From DASZHJ01 sp963735465 (lineage in GTDB: Bacteria; Pseudomonadota; Alphaproteobacteria; ATCC43930; CGMCC-115725): a stretch of 64,000 nt of DNA. The stretch's first letter is position 1, and each line of letters starts with the position of its first letter. The translations under genes were made by a program, and so were the position numbers. The notes beneath the pieces are model-generated. The model was not told where the DNA came from and made no database searches. It was given only the letters and a program-made list of their open reading frames with translations. Below are positions 26,321 to 35,107 of the stretch, one piece after another. Where the stretch lies: NCBI GenBank assembly GCA_963735465.1, contig CAVTLA010000001.1:4464001-4528000 (forward strand). The letters run 5' to 3'.

Positions 26321-28687
26321 TCATGCCCGGGGCATGGCCAGCTGCTCTACCTTCTGGGAAGCAGCGTTGACCTCCGCCGCCGGCACCGCCGTCAGCGGCT
26401 GACGTTCCGCCTGGGTGATCTTCTTGGCGAAGAGGTCGTAGAGCGCCGACAGGTCCGGCCGCGATGCCCGGCAGAGGGCGATCAGCTCGCGCGCCTTGCG
26501 CCACTGCTGCGCCCTATAGGCGGCGAGGAATTGTCCATGGGTTTCCTTGTGCGCGAGGAAGACGGGGTCGCTGCCCATCGCGCGATCGCCCAGCAGCGCG
26601 AAGATCCGCGTCTGCTCGCGCTTGCCTTTGACCGCCACAAGATCGAGCTCCAGCGTGGCGAATCCCGGGGCGAGCTTCTCCGTATCCTCGCCGATGATCA
26701 TCGAGACGCCGTAGTTCTTCGATTCGCCCTCCAGCCGCGAGGCGAGATTGACCGCGTCGCCCAGGACCGAGTAGTTGAACAGGATATCGGAGCCGAGATT
26801 TCCGACGATGCAGTGGCCGGTGTTGATGCCGATCCCCGCTTCGAGCCGCAAGCCGAGGGGCTCGCCGCCGGCGGCTTCGCCACCCTTGGCCGCCGCTTCC
26901 GCCGCCAGCTCCTCGTTGAGGAGCCGCAGCTCGGCGCGCATCGCCAAGGCGGCCTCGCAGGCCCTGGCCGGATGGTCCTTGTCGTCCACGGGCGCGTTCC
27001 AGAACGCCATCACGCAGTCGCCCATGTACTTGTCGATCGTCCCGCCATACTGAAATATCGCCCGGGTCATCCGGTTCATGAATCGGTTCACGACGGTGGT
27101 CAAGGCGTTCGGATGATCCCGGTATTGCTCGGCCAGGGACGTGAAGCCGCGGATGTCGGAAAACAGGAAGGTCATGTTCCGGAGCTCGCCGCTCAGCCGC
27201 AGCTTGGAGGGATCCTTGACCAAGTGCTCGACCACGGCCGGCGACAGGTAATGGCTGAAAGCGTGGCGGATCTGGCGCTTGTCTGCCTCGGTTTCCAGGT
27301 GGCTCACCAGGGACGACGAGAGGTAGACGCAGAGGGCCACGCCGGACGGATAGACCGGAGAAAACAGCAGGCCGAGCTCGCTGAACGCGTACCATGAGCT
27401 CGCGAACGCCGCGCCGATGGCGGCGACGGTGAAGGCCGCGCTGCGCGCCGCGCCGAACCGCGGCAGGCCGACGATCAGCGCGAGGCCGAGTGCGACGAGG
27501 TAGAACATCTCGGCGCCGCCCGCCCAATCCGGACGGCGGAGAAAATTCTGCAGCAGCACCTGCTCGGCGATCTGCGCATGGACCTCGACCCCGGGAACCG
27601 ACGCGCTGAGGGGGGTCGATTTCAGGTCGCCGAGGCCGGCGGCGCCGACGCCGATGAAGACGATGGCGCCTTGCAGATCGCTCGCGGACGCGCTGCCGTC
27701 CAGGATCCGCCAGGCGGGGATGACGCGCCGCGTCAGATGGCCGGTGTCATAGAGCCAGAGCGCGCCGGTCCGATCCGGATCGGTGGCGAGATCCCCGATC
27801 CGGATTCCGGCGATCCCGGTCCGTTCGCCGAGCGAGATGATCCCGCTCGCGCCCGAGGCTTTGACGAAATAGCTGTCGGTGTGCTGATAGACGCGCAGGG
27901 ATTCGGCGACCAGCGAGGGAAAGAGGTGGTTCTCGTACCGCACCAGCAGCGGCACGCTTCTGGCGACCTGGTCGTTGCTGGTGATCAGGTTGAGGCTGCC
28001 GTTGCCGTGGGCCGTGGCCTCGATCTCGGGCAGGTTCGTGACGGCGCCGCCGTAGCCCGGCACGAACGCCGCGGGGTCGTCGCCGGCGATCGACCACCCG
28101 GCCTTGAGAGCGGGAGCGCGTCCGCCGCCATCGCTCGTCAGCGCGAAGCCGGTGACCACGGGAGCGTCCGCGATCGTCTGGGCAAAGACGAGATCGTGGT
28201 CGGGCTGCGATGCGGCCCAGCGCATGACGACGTCGGGCGCGCCGCTCAGCTGCTTGAATGCCAGGGCAGGCGAGGTGCGGTCCGGCTCGGCCAGGATCAT
28301 GTCGAGGGCGATGACCGCCGGATGCAGCTTGTTGAGGCGGTCGATCAGATCCGCCATCAGCGTCCGCGGCCAGGGCCACTGCCCGAACTTCGTCAAGGTG
28401 GTGTCGTCGATGTCGACGACCCGCACCGGAACCGGCACGTATTGGCGCGGCTTCAGCTGCTGCATGAAATCGAAGGAGCGCGCCTGCAGATCCTCGATGA
28501 CCGAGGGATCGAGGACGCGGATCCCCAACCCGAGGATGAGGACGAGGGCCGACAAGCCTGCGTTGCGCCAACGACCGATCAAGCGGCTGATCCCGACCTT
28601 CCGATCGGGTCCCCTCGGGCGGAAATACCGCGCACCGTGCGCAGGACTGACCGCCGAGGAGACTAGCCTAGCTCCCCCGCCCGTCAA
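26321..28687 (-). CDS. CHASE2-domain class III adenylate cyclase
   Basis: About 788 residues; the start is uncertain (a TTG at 28687, no nearby ATG or GTG). An N-terminal helix (LSALVLILGLGIRVL) is followed by a periplasmic CHASE2 sensor from about residue 60 to 370 (VVDIDDTTLTKFGQWPWPR, AVIALDMILAEPDR). Three helices and a cyclase domain follow. The cyclase has both metal aspartates (FLFSDIRGFTSL and MGDCVMAFW). The adenine-specifying lysine is in TIDKYMGD and the aspartate in SVLGDAVN, with catalytic Asn and Arg in NLASRL. It should therefore make cAMP in response to a periplasmic or envelope signal. The FecR-domain and PAP2 genes follow on the same strand. Confidence 0.92.
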   Translation of the reverse strand: MTGGGARLVSSAVSPAHGARYFRPRGPDRKVGISRLIGRWRNAGLSALVLILGLGIRVLDPSVIEDLQARSFDFMQQLKPRQYVPVPVRVVDIDDTTLTKFGQWPWPRTLMADLIDRLNKLHPAVIALDMILAEPDRTSPALAFKQLSGAPDVVMRWAASQPDHDLVFAQTIADAPVVTGFALTSDGGGRAPALKAGWSIAGDDPAAFVPGYGGAVTNLPEIEATAHGNGSLNLITSNDQVARSVPLLVRYENHLFPSLVAESLRVYQHTDSYFVKASGASGIISLGERTGIAGIRIGDLATDPDRTGALWLYDTGHLTRRVIPAWRILDGSASASDLQGAIVFIGVGAAGLGDLKSTPLSASVPGVEVHAQIAEQVLLQNFLRRPDWAGGAEMFYLVALGLALIVGLPRFGAARSAAFTVAAIGAAFASSWYAFSELGLLFSPVYPSGVALCVYLSSSLVSHLETEADKRQIRHAFSHYLSPAVVEHLVKDPSKLRLSGELRNMTFLFSDIRGFTSLAEQYRDHPNALTTVVNRFMNRMTRAIFQYGGTIDKYMGDCVMAFWNAPVDDKDHPARACEAALAMRAELRLLNEELAAEAAAKGGEAAGGEPLGLRLEAGIGINTGHCIVGNLGSDILFNYSVLGDAVNLASRLEGESKNYGVSMIIGEDTEKLAPGFATLELDLVAVKGKREQTRIFALLGDRAMGSDPVFLAHKETHGQFLAAYRAQQWRKARELIALCRASRPDLSALYDLFAKKITQAERQPLTAVPAAEVNAASQKVEQLAMPRA

Positions 28688-28874
28688 TCACCATTCAGCG
28701 GCCAGTTGATCTACAAAGAAACGAAGATGAATATTGCCTGCGACTATTACTTGGGGAGCCCCGGCGGCTGGAAACGCGCTCGAGGACCAGGCGGCCCCCG
28801 CGACCGTCGGCGGCCGCACCGGTGCCGATATCCCGGATTAGTGTTCGGCTCCCTCGCCTAAGCCCTATCGTTAT

Positions 28875-30266
28875 GTGAGAAATTCGGGTAACTATAATCC
28901 CGGATTGGTTTACAGGGTGGCGGGGGCCGTGGGGCAGCGACTATCTGCATGGTCGATCGCGTGCAGCCTTCTGCTGGCCGCAGTGCCCGACCTCGCCATC
29001 GGTCAAATTCAACCCATGGTCCCCGCGCCGGCCCCGCCGGCAGCGCCCAACTCCCAGGAAACGCCGGCGATATCCCTCGATCGCGGCCTCTCCGTGGCCG
29101 ACCGGACGCGGCCTGAGTACGATCCCCTGGGAATGCGCCTCGGCGACTTCTTCTTCTTTCCGCGGTTCGAAGTCGACGAGAGCTTTAACGACAATATCTT
29201 CGCGGCCAACGTCGGCCAGCAGAGCGATTTCATCACCGCGGTGGCGCCGTCCTTCGATCTCAGATCGAACTATCGGACCGACGCGATCAATCTGAGCGCG
29301 GGAACGATCATCTCGCGATACGCCAGCCACTCGGCGTTCGACACCGAGGACGCGTTCCTGAACACCGATGGCCGCTACGATCTCGATGCCCGGCAGAACC
29401 TGCACGGGGCGATCAACGTGTCGAAGCTGCACGAGGATCCAGGTGCGCCGAACATTCCCGGCAACGTGGCGGAGCCGGTCAAATACATGAGCTATCGCGG
29501 GACGGCCGGCATCGGAAACATTCCAGCACCCCTGGGCTATGCGGCCGATATCAGCGCCACCCGCGGAGAATACGAGGCGGTCCCCATCGTCGGCGGCGGC
29601 ACATTGCCGGAGAGTGACCGCAACAACTGGACCTACGACGCCAAGCTTCGCGGCAGCTATGAATTTCAGCCGAGCTACCAGGCATTCGCCCAGGGCGCGG
29701 TGAATTACCGGGATTACGATCACGCCGCCGTCGGCACCCCGATCCGGACATCGCACGGCTTTCGCATCGACGGCGGCGTCCACGTCGATCTGACCAGCCT
29801 GCTCTTTGCGGATGCCTTCGCGGGATATCTGCAGCAGGACTATCAGGCGGCGAGCCTCGGGACCGTTTCGGGTCCCGACGTGGGCGCCAATGTCGTGTGG
29901 AATCCCACCCAGCTCACGTCCCTCAGCCTCAAGGCCGAGCGCAGCATCCAGGATGCCGCGGCAACAGTGGTGGGCACCGCGCCGTCGCCGGCGTTTTTCG
30001 AATCGACCGCCCGGCTGAGCATCGATCAGGAGCTATACCGCAACGTCCTCGTGAACGGCCACGTCGGGTTTGCGAATGACGACTTCAACGGCATCGATCG
30101 CACCGACAACGACTATACCGCCGGCGCCGGCGTCAAATATCTGCTGGATCGTCACCTCTACCTGGGCGCCACCTACGACTTCGAGCACCGGGATTCCAAC
30201 GGCACGCAGGCGATCAATCAGTTCAGCCGGAACATCCTCATGTTGCGGATCAGCACGCAGCTCTAG
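28875..30266 (+). CDS. Outer-membrane beta-barrel protein (BBP2-type porin-like)
   Basis: This 463-residue protein starts at a GTG at 28875 (a later GTG at 28917 is possible). A signal peptide ends near LAIGQ. After a proline-rich linker come alternating amphipathic strands: FFFFPRFEVDESFNDNIF, SDFITAVAPSFDLRSNYRTD, YKLRG-type turns, and a C-terminal strand closing with NILMLRISTQL. The layout matches the putative beta-barrel porin family found in exopolysaccharide loci. It could help the polymer cross the outer membrane or anchor it. It is divergent from the cyclase gene; the 187-bp gap holds only short non-genic reading frames. Confidence 0.82.
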   Translation: MRNSGNYNPGLVYRVAGAVGQRLSAWSIACSLLLAAVPDLAIGQIQPMVPAPAPPAAPNSQETPAISLDRGLSVADRTRPEYDPLGMRLGDFFFFPRFEVDESFNDNIFAANVGQQSDFITAVAPSFDLRSNYRTDAINLSAGTIISRYASHSAFDTEDAFLNTDGRYDLDARQNLHGAINVSKLHEDPGAPNIPGNVAEPVKYMSYRGTAGIGNIPAPLGYAADISATRGEYEAVPIVGGGTLPESDRNNWTYDAKLRGSYEFQPSYQAFAQGAVNYRDYDHAAVGTPIRTSHGFRIDGGVHVDLTSLLFADAFAGYLQQDYQAASLGTVSGPDVGANVVWNPTQLTSLSLKAERSIQDAAATVVGTAPSPAFFESTARLSIDQELYRNVLVNGHVGFANDDFNGIDRTDNDYTAGAGVKYLLDRHLYLGATYDFEHRDSNGTQAINQFSRNILMLRISTQL

Positions 30267-30325
30267 CCAGCCTGCGAGCCGGCCGTCTCACGCCCATTTT
30301 TGAAATCGACGTCGAGGCCGGCCTT

Positions 30326-30463
30326 CTAGCGCGGCGTATTCCGTTCGCCCTTGATCAGCATGAACGCCAGAACGGCGCAGGGCACCGCCACCCAGCCCCA
30401 GGAAACATCGTGAATCATGCCCAACAGGGCGAGGCACGCCGTTGTACACAGGACGAAACTCAT
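30326..30463 (-). CDS. Small two-helix membrane protein
   Basis: The ATG at 30463 opens a 45-residue product with two hydrophobic segments (SFVLCTTACLALLGMIHDV and WVAVPCAVLAFMLI) and a charged end (KGERNTPR). It lies 73 bp downstream of the reductase gene at 30537, on the same strand, so it may belong to that operon. The frame upstream of the ATG is open but shows no protein-like sequence. No function can be given. Confidence 0.5.
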   Translation of the reverse strand: MSFVLCTTACLALLGMIHDVSWGWVAVPCAVLAFMLIKGERNTPR

Positions 30464-30536
30464 AGCTCCACGCCACCCGTTGCCAGCCGCTTTTCGCCTC
30501 GCAAAAAGCGGACCAGCTTCTCCGGCGTCCGGGGCG

Positions 30537-32243
30537 CTACGCCGCCGTGGTCGCGGCGCCGAGGATCGAGTGTATCTGCGCCACGACAGCCGCGCCCTCG
30601 CCGACCGCCGAGGCCACCCGCTTCGTCGAGCCGGACCGGACATCGCCGATCGCGAAGACGCGCGGCTGGCTGGTTTGCAGCGGGAGCGGCGCCGGAACCG
30701 GCGGTCCGGCCGGGCCCCGCGCTCCCGTGACGATATAGCCCTTCGGATCCAGGGCCAGGGAACCGGCGAGCCATTCCGTATTCGGCTCGGCGCCGATGAA
30801 CATGAAAAGGTGGCGGAGCGGCAGGCGGAAGGTCTCGCCGGTGGCCCGGTTGCGGACCGTCGCCGCCTCGAGGGCGCCGGCGCGGTCGCCGTGCAGCTCC
30901 GCCACTTCCGACGCCACGAGGATGTCGACGTTCTCCAGCATTCCGATCCGGTCGACCAGATAGCGGGACATCGAGGCTTCCAGCCCCGGACCCCGGACGA
31001 TCATGGTCAGGCGCTTCACCTGGGGTGCCAGGAAGGCGACCGCCTGGCCCGCGGAATTGCCGGCGCCCACCAGGGCGATCTCTTCGCCGCCGCAGAGCTT
31101 GGCCTCGGCCGGCGAGGCCCAGTAGTGGACAGCGTCGCCCTCGAACGCCTTCAGGCCGGCGATGTCCGGGCGCTTGTAGCGGGCCCCCGACGCCACGACC
31201 ACGGTGCGCGCCCGCACCGATCCCTGCTCCGACAAGGTCAGTTCGACCGTCTCGCCGCCGTCGGCGCCGGCGCCGCCGCAGCGCAGCCGCGTCGCCACCA
31301 GGGGGATCGCCACCTGGGCGCCGAATTTCTGTGCCTGGTTGAGCGCCCGGCCGGTCAGCGCCTGGCCCGAGATGCCCGTGGGAAAGCCCAGATAGTTCTC
31401 GATCCGCGCCGAGGCGCCCGCCTGGCCGCCCAGCACCTCGCCGTCGAGGACGAGAACCGAGAGGCCTTCCGAGGCCGCATAGACCGCGGTCGCGAGTCCG
31501 GCGGGTCCGGATCCGATCACGGCGACGTCGTAAAGAGTGTCGGCGCCCAGCGTCGGCGTGATGCCGAGCCAGGCGGCGGCCTCCTCGTTCGACGGCCGCT
31601 TCAGCACCCGCCCGCAGGGACAGATGAGGAGCGGCAGGTCCTCGGGCGGCAATGCCAGATCGTCGATGATCTGCCGGCCGCGCTCGCTGGCGCAGCTCAG
31701 AACCAGATGGGGATAGGCGCTCCGGGTCAGGAACGCCTGCAGGCGGAGAATCTCGGCGGAGCCGGCGCGGCCGAGCAGGACCGGACCCAGGCCGCGCTCC
31801 AGGAGGCCGACGCGGCGCAGGATGAAGGCGCGCATGATCATCTCGCCGAGCTCGGCGGAGCCCACGATGAGGGCCCGCAGCCGTCCGGCGTCGAGGGGCA
31901 AGGCCACGCATCCCTCCTGGCCGGCCCGCGCGCTGGTCAGGCTCGGCTTCCCCGCCAGCTCCTGCAGCTCGCCGGTGAACTGGCCGGTCTCGAGGTGCCG
32001 CAGCGGCGTCTCCTGGTCGAAGCCATCGCGGGTGAAGAGGTCCGCGGAGCCGTCGAGGAGAAACCAGGCGGGAACGCCCTTGTCGCCCACCTCGAAGATG
32101 GGTTCGCCGGCCGAGAAGCTCCGCGCGTCGTCGGCGGCGAACCGCATGACGACGTCGAGCTGGACCTCGCGCAGCCGCGGAAAGCGCTGGGCGCTGCGGT
32201 CGGAGACCGGCACCAACGCCTCGATCTTCTCCGGCGTCCTCAT
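30537..32243 (-). CDS. FAD-dependent pyridine nucleotide-disulphide-type reductase with cyclic-nucleotide-binding-like domain
   Basis: The 568-residue protein has three parts. Residues 20-140 are a cyclic-nucleotide-binding-type barrel (FEVGDKGVPAWFLLDGSADLF, GQFTGELQELAG). Residues 150-225 are a thioredoxin-like insert (FLTRSAYPHLVLSC, PLLICPCGRVLKRPSNEEAA). From about 235 comes a thioredoxin-reductase-type FAD/NADPH domain (VIGSGPAGLATAVYA, IALVGAGNSAGQAVAF). The CxxC of true thioredoxin reductases is missing where it should be, before the NADPH motif. The arginine of the cyclic-nucleotide phosphate cassette is also absent (GKPSLTS). It may transfer electrons to another partner. It follows ridA with 27 bp between them. 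Confidence 0.85.
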   Translation of the reverse strand: MRTPEKIEALVPVSDRSAQRFPRLREVQLDVVMRFAADDARSFSAGEPIFEVGDKGVPAWFLLDGSADLFTRDGFDQETPLRHLETGQFTGELQELAGKPSLTSARAGQEGCVALPLDAGRLRALIVGSAELGEMIMRAFILRRVGLLERGLGPVLLGRAGSAEILRLQAFLTRSAYPHLVLSCASERGRQIIDDLALPPEDLPLLICPCGRVLKRPSNEEAAAWLGITPTLGADTLYDVAVIGSGPAGLATAVYAASEGLSVLVLDGEVLGGQAGASARIENYLGFPTGISGQALTGRALNQAQKFGAQVAIPLVATRLRCGGAGADGGETVELTLSEQGSVRARTVVVASGARYKRPDIAGLKAFEGDAVHYWASPAEAKLCGGEEIALVGAGNSAGQAVAFLAPQVKRLTMIVRGPGLEASMSRYLVDRIGMLENVDILVASEVAELHGDRAGALEAATVRNRATGETFRLPLRHLFMFIGAEPNTEWLAGSLALDPKGYIVTGARGPAGPPVPAPLPLQTSQPRVFAIGDVRSGSTKRVASAVGEGAAVVAQIHSILGAATTAA

Positions 32244-32270
32244 CTCAACCTTCCCTTCGAAAAGCCGCCG

Positions 32271-32657
32271 TCACGTCTTGGCGGCGATGGCCTCGACCTC
32301 GACCAGAAATTCCGGCCGCACCATGCCGGTCACCACCATCAGCATCGACGCGGGCTTGATGTCGCCCAGGTACTTGGCGCGCACCTTGCCATAGGCTTCG
32401 ACGTCGGCGGCGTTCGTCAGGTAGGTGGTGGTCTTGACGAGGTCGCTGGGCTCCATCCCCGCCGCCCGCAGGGTGGCGAAGATGTTCTTCCAGACCTGCT
32501 CCGCCTGCGCCGTGATGCCCGAGGGTAGCGTGCCGTCGGCCGTCAGGCCAGGGGTGCCCGAGGTCACCAGCCAGCGGCCGTCGAGGGGGATCTCGACGGC
32601 GTCGCTGTAGTTGCCGATCTGCTCGGCGATGCCGATGTTGCGTTTTTGATGCGCCAT
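32271..32657 (-). CDS. RidA/YjgF family enamine/imine deaminase-like protein
   Basis: This 128-residue protein has the RidA length and fold: GRWLVTSGTPGL near residue 28, the DLVKTTTYLTN strand-helix, and GMVRPEFLVEVEAIA at the end with the conserved Arg-x-E pair. RidA proteins hydrolyse reactive enamines from PLP enzymes, or act in related catabolic pathways. It is the first gene of a short minus-strand operon with the reductase. Confidence 0.88.
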   Translation of the reverse strand: MAHQKRNIGIAEQIGNYSDAVEIPLDGRWLVTSGTPGLTADGTLPSGITAQAEQVWKNIFATLRAAGMEPSDLVKTTTYLTNAADVEAYGKVRAKYLGDIKPASMLMVVTGMVRPEFLVEVEAIAAKT

Positions 32658-33094
32658 GGTCCTGGTCTCCTTTCAAGGTCGTGTCGTCCGGTCATCGCGC
32701 GAGCCCCGCCATCCCGACCATCACCGTCTTCACCGGCGCGCTCTTGCTCGGGATTGGCGCAAGACAGTCTGGCTTGCGTGCGAATGACCTGTAGAACCTG
32801 GGCCGGCGAGGCGATCCGAGACTCCGGAAAGCGTGGCCGATCGTCCATTTCAGGTCCGGCCGGCCCCGGATGAGATTGTCCGTGCGGCCCGTCGGCAGGA
32901 TCCGGCCGTTGGCAGGTTATGGATTTCCCGCAGCGTAATTCGGACTTTTGGGGCGCCGCCGACGGCGGCGGCGGCGTTCCCCAAGGCCTATATCTTGCGG
33001 GCCGGTGGTAGGCCGACAGGGGCGTTCGCAGCGCGACCGGTTTCCAGAGGTCGCCGACGGGTACGCGATGAACCTTTGATGGGAGGCCCTCCCG
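32658..33094. other. 437-bp intergenic region
   Basis: This gap separates divergent ridA and ogt and should hold both promoters. Reading frames in it are shadows without ribosome-binding sites or protein-like composition. A GC-rich inverted repeat (CCGCCG at 32956-32961 and CGGCGG at 32963-32968) lies in the middle. No RNA gene was recognised. Confidence 0.6.
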
Positions 33095-33628
33095 ATGCCC
33101 AAGAAAAGCGATGGCGCGAAGAAGGAATATTTCTTCAAGATGATCAAGTCGCCGATCGGCGCCTTGAAGCTCGTCGCCTCCGGCGATGGCCTGGCGGCGA
33201 TCCTCTGGGAAAAGGAGGATCCGCGGCGGGTTCGCCTGAACATCATCGGGGAGGACAGGACTCATCCGATGCTTCTCGAGGCCGAGCGGCAGCTTGGGGA
33301 GTATTTTTCGGGCCGGCGGAAGAGCTTCGACCTGAAGCTGGATTTCGCCGGCACGGAGTTTCAGAAGAAGGTCTGGGCGACGCTGCTCGCGATCCCCTTC
33401 GGAGAGACACGCTCCTATGGCGAGATCGCGCGGCAGCTCGGCAATCCCCGGGCGATGCGCGCCGTCGGCGCGGCGAACGGGAAAAATCCCATCGCGATTG
33501 TGGCGCCCTGCCACCGGGTGATCGGGTCGCGGGGCGACCTCACGGGATTCGCCGGCGGTCTCAAGGCGAAGGCGCATCTGCTGGGCCTGGAACGGCCGGT
33601 GCACCAGCCGAGCCGGAAGACGGCATAG
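33095..33628 (+). CDS. ogt: Methylated-DNA-protein-cysteine methyltransferase
   Basis: The 177-residue product is an O6-alkylguanine-DNA alkyltransferase. The helix-turn-helix contact RAMRAVGAANGKNP and the acceptor motif IAIVAPCHRVIGS (active cysteine near residue 138) are intact. The N-terminal domain (MIKSPIGALKLVASGDGLAAIL) matches Ogt-type proteins without the Ada zinc domain. It repairs alkylated guanine by suicidal transfer. It starts at ATG 33095 after a GGGAGG sequence and is followed by msrA. Confidence 0.95.
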   Translation: MPKKSDGAKKEYFFKMIKSPIGALKLVASGDGLAAILWEKEDPRRVRLNIIGEDRTHPMLLEAERQLGEYFSGRRKSFDLKLDFAGTEFQKKVWATLLAIPFGETRSYGEIARQLGNPRAMRAVGAANGKNPIAIVAPCHRVIGSRGDLTGFAGGLKAKAHLLGLERPVHQPSRKTA

Positions 33629-33706
33629 AGACGGCAGGTTTTATTTTCGGGGTCCCGTAGACTCCGAGTGAAATGGCGCGAGATAGACCATGAAGGGGCC
33701 GAAGAC

Positions 33707-34216
33707 ATGACCGCAGTGAAAGAGCGCGCAATCCTGGCAGGCGGCTGCTTCTGGGGCATGCAGGACCTGCTCCGCAGTCAACCCGGCGTCGTCGCGACAC
33801 GGGTCGGCTATACCGGCGGAGATGTACCCAACGCGACCTATCGCAATCATGGGACCCACGCCGAAGCGATCGAGATCGTCTTCGATCCGCAGAAGCTCAG
33901 CTATCGGAAGCTGCTGGAATTCTTCTTCCAGATTCACAATCCGACCACGCGCGATCGCCAGGGTCCGGATGTGGGAACCAGCTATCGGTCGGCCATCTTC
34001 TATACCAGCGACGAGCAGCGGCAGATCGCCAGGGACACCATCGCCGAGCTCGATGCCGCCGGTATCTGGCCCGGCAAGGTGGTGACCGAGGTGGTCCCGC
34101 TCGGCCCGTTCTGGGAGGCCGAGCCGGAGCATCAGGGATACCTCGAGCGCAATCCCAACGGCTACACGTGTCACTTCATCCGGCCGGACTGGAAGCTGCC
34201 GGCGCCGGCCACCTGA
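33707..34216 (+). CDS. msrA: Peptide-methionine (S)-S-oxide reductase
   Basis: I chose the ATG at 33707 (169 residues); the frame extends to 33668. The active-site GCFWG motif is near residue 14. Also seen are GVVATRVGYTGGD, the NHGTHAEAIEIVFDP segment and the C-terminal AEPEHQGYLERNPNGY region. MsrA reduces methionine-S-sulfoxide in proteins using thioredoxin-type donors. It lies in a run of repair and redox genes. Confidence 0.96.
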   Translation: MTAVKERAILAGGCFWGMQDLLRSQPGVVATRVGYTGGDVPNATYRNHGTHAEAIEIVFDPQKLSYRKLLEFFFQIHNPTTRDRQGPDVGTSYRSAIFYTSDEQRQIARDTIAELDAAGIWPGKVVTEVVPLGPFWEAEPEHQGYLERNPNGYTCHFIRPDWKLPAPAT

Positions 34217-34268
34217 GCCTCGCCATTCGTCGATTCGCGTCCTGGAACTGAAGGTGGGAGGTTGCGCC

Positions 34269-35072
34269 ATGTCGGTCTGCGTCAGCCGGCGGTTTGTTCT
34301 CGGTGCCGGCGCCGGTCTTCTGCTCGCGGGGGCGCCCCGCGGCGTATCGGCGGTCCTGCACCCCCGGCACAGTGCCGAGCTCTTCGTATTCCCCGCCCCC
34401 GACACGGGGAAATCGGTGTTCGCGGTTGTCATTGCCGGGGCGGGAGCGGTTTCGGCGTTGCCCATGCAGGTGCGCATCCACACGGGTTCGCGGAGCTGGA
34501 CGGTGGAGACGCTGCGGTCCGCGCACGCGCGGGATCGCGATGGCGACCGATTTTTCATCGGCCAGGTGAGCGGCGGCCACGGGCCCATGGGAATACGCCA
34601 CGACGCCGTCGTGGTGGAGAGCCCGCTCCGGGAGGCGGTGGCCGCCTGGGCGGAGATCCGCACGGCGGAGGGGGCCCGGCTCCGGGTCGGCAGCCCCTTC
34701 GTAGCCGACCTCCTCGCTCGCGACCCCGCGCTGTCCGACACCTATCATGGGACGTCGCCGGCGGAGGATGCCGCGCTCTTCACCGGCGCGCTCCAGAAGC
34801 GTCTCGCCGCCATGGCGCTATCCGGCGGCGTTGCAGACCCGGACGCCCATGCCCGGCGCCTGGCCGCGCGGCTGCTGCCCGACGTCATCCCCTATCGCCG
34901 GGACGCGCCGGTCGGGTTCAGCTTCGCGAGCCAGAACGGACGCCATCCGAGCGACGACGTCGATGCAGTCACCGCGACATTGCTGAGGGGAGCAGTCGTG
35001 CCGCGGAAGGCCGCGCCGCCCCGGTTCCGGCTGACGAGCGATTTCCCCTATTTCCCTGCGGTCGGTGTCTGA
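34269..35072 (+). CDS. Exported protein of unknown function paired with a DUF4331 gene
   Basis: The ATG at 34269 has a GGGAGG sequence seven bases upstream and gives 267 residues. The N-terminus (SRRFVLGAGAGLLLAGAP) is a twin-arginine-like or Sec signal. The mature part has beta-rich segments (ELFVFPAPDTGKSVFAVV, MQVRIHTGSRSW) and a VPF-type middle (SPFVADLLARDPALSDTYH), ending in DFPYFPAVGV. The middle resembles the fixed elements of DUF4331 proteins (VADLLARDP and DFPYFG), and the next gene is a DUF4331 protein. Both may act together on the cell surface, but no activity is known to me. Confidence 0.65.
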   Translation: MSVCVSRRFVLGAGAGLLLAGAPRGVSAVLHPRHSAELFVFPAPDTGKSVFAVVIAGAGAVSALPMQVRIHTGSRSWTVETLRSAHARDRDGDRFFIGQVSGGHGPMGIRHDAVVVESPLREAVAAWAEIRTAEGARLRVGSPFVADLLARDPALSDTYHGTSPAEDAALFTGALQKRLAAMALSGGVADPDAHARRLAARLLPDVIPYRRDAPVGFSFASQNGRHPSDDVDAVTATLLRGAVVPRKAAPPRFRLTSDFPYFPAVGV

Positions 35073-35107
35073 CCGCTGCTTCCCCGCCAAGTCCGAGAGC
35101 CCCGCAG

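Noticed and set aside
28727..28864. A 45-codon reading frame before the barrel gene
   Set aside because: Arg/Pro/Gly-rich composition and no ribosome-binding site; more likely leader DNA.
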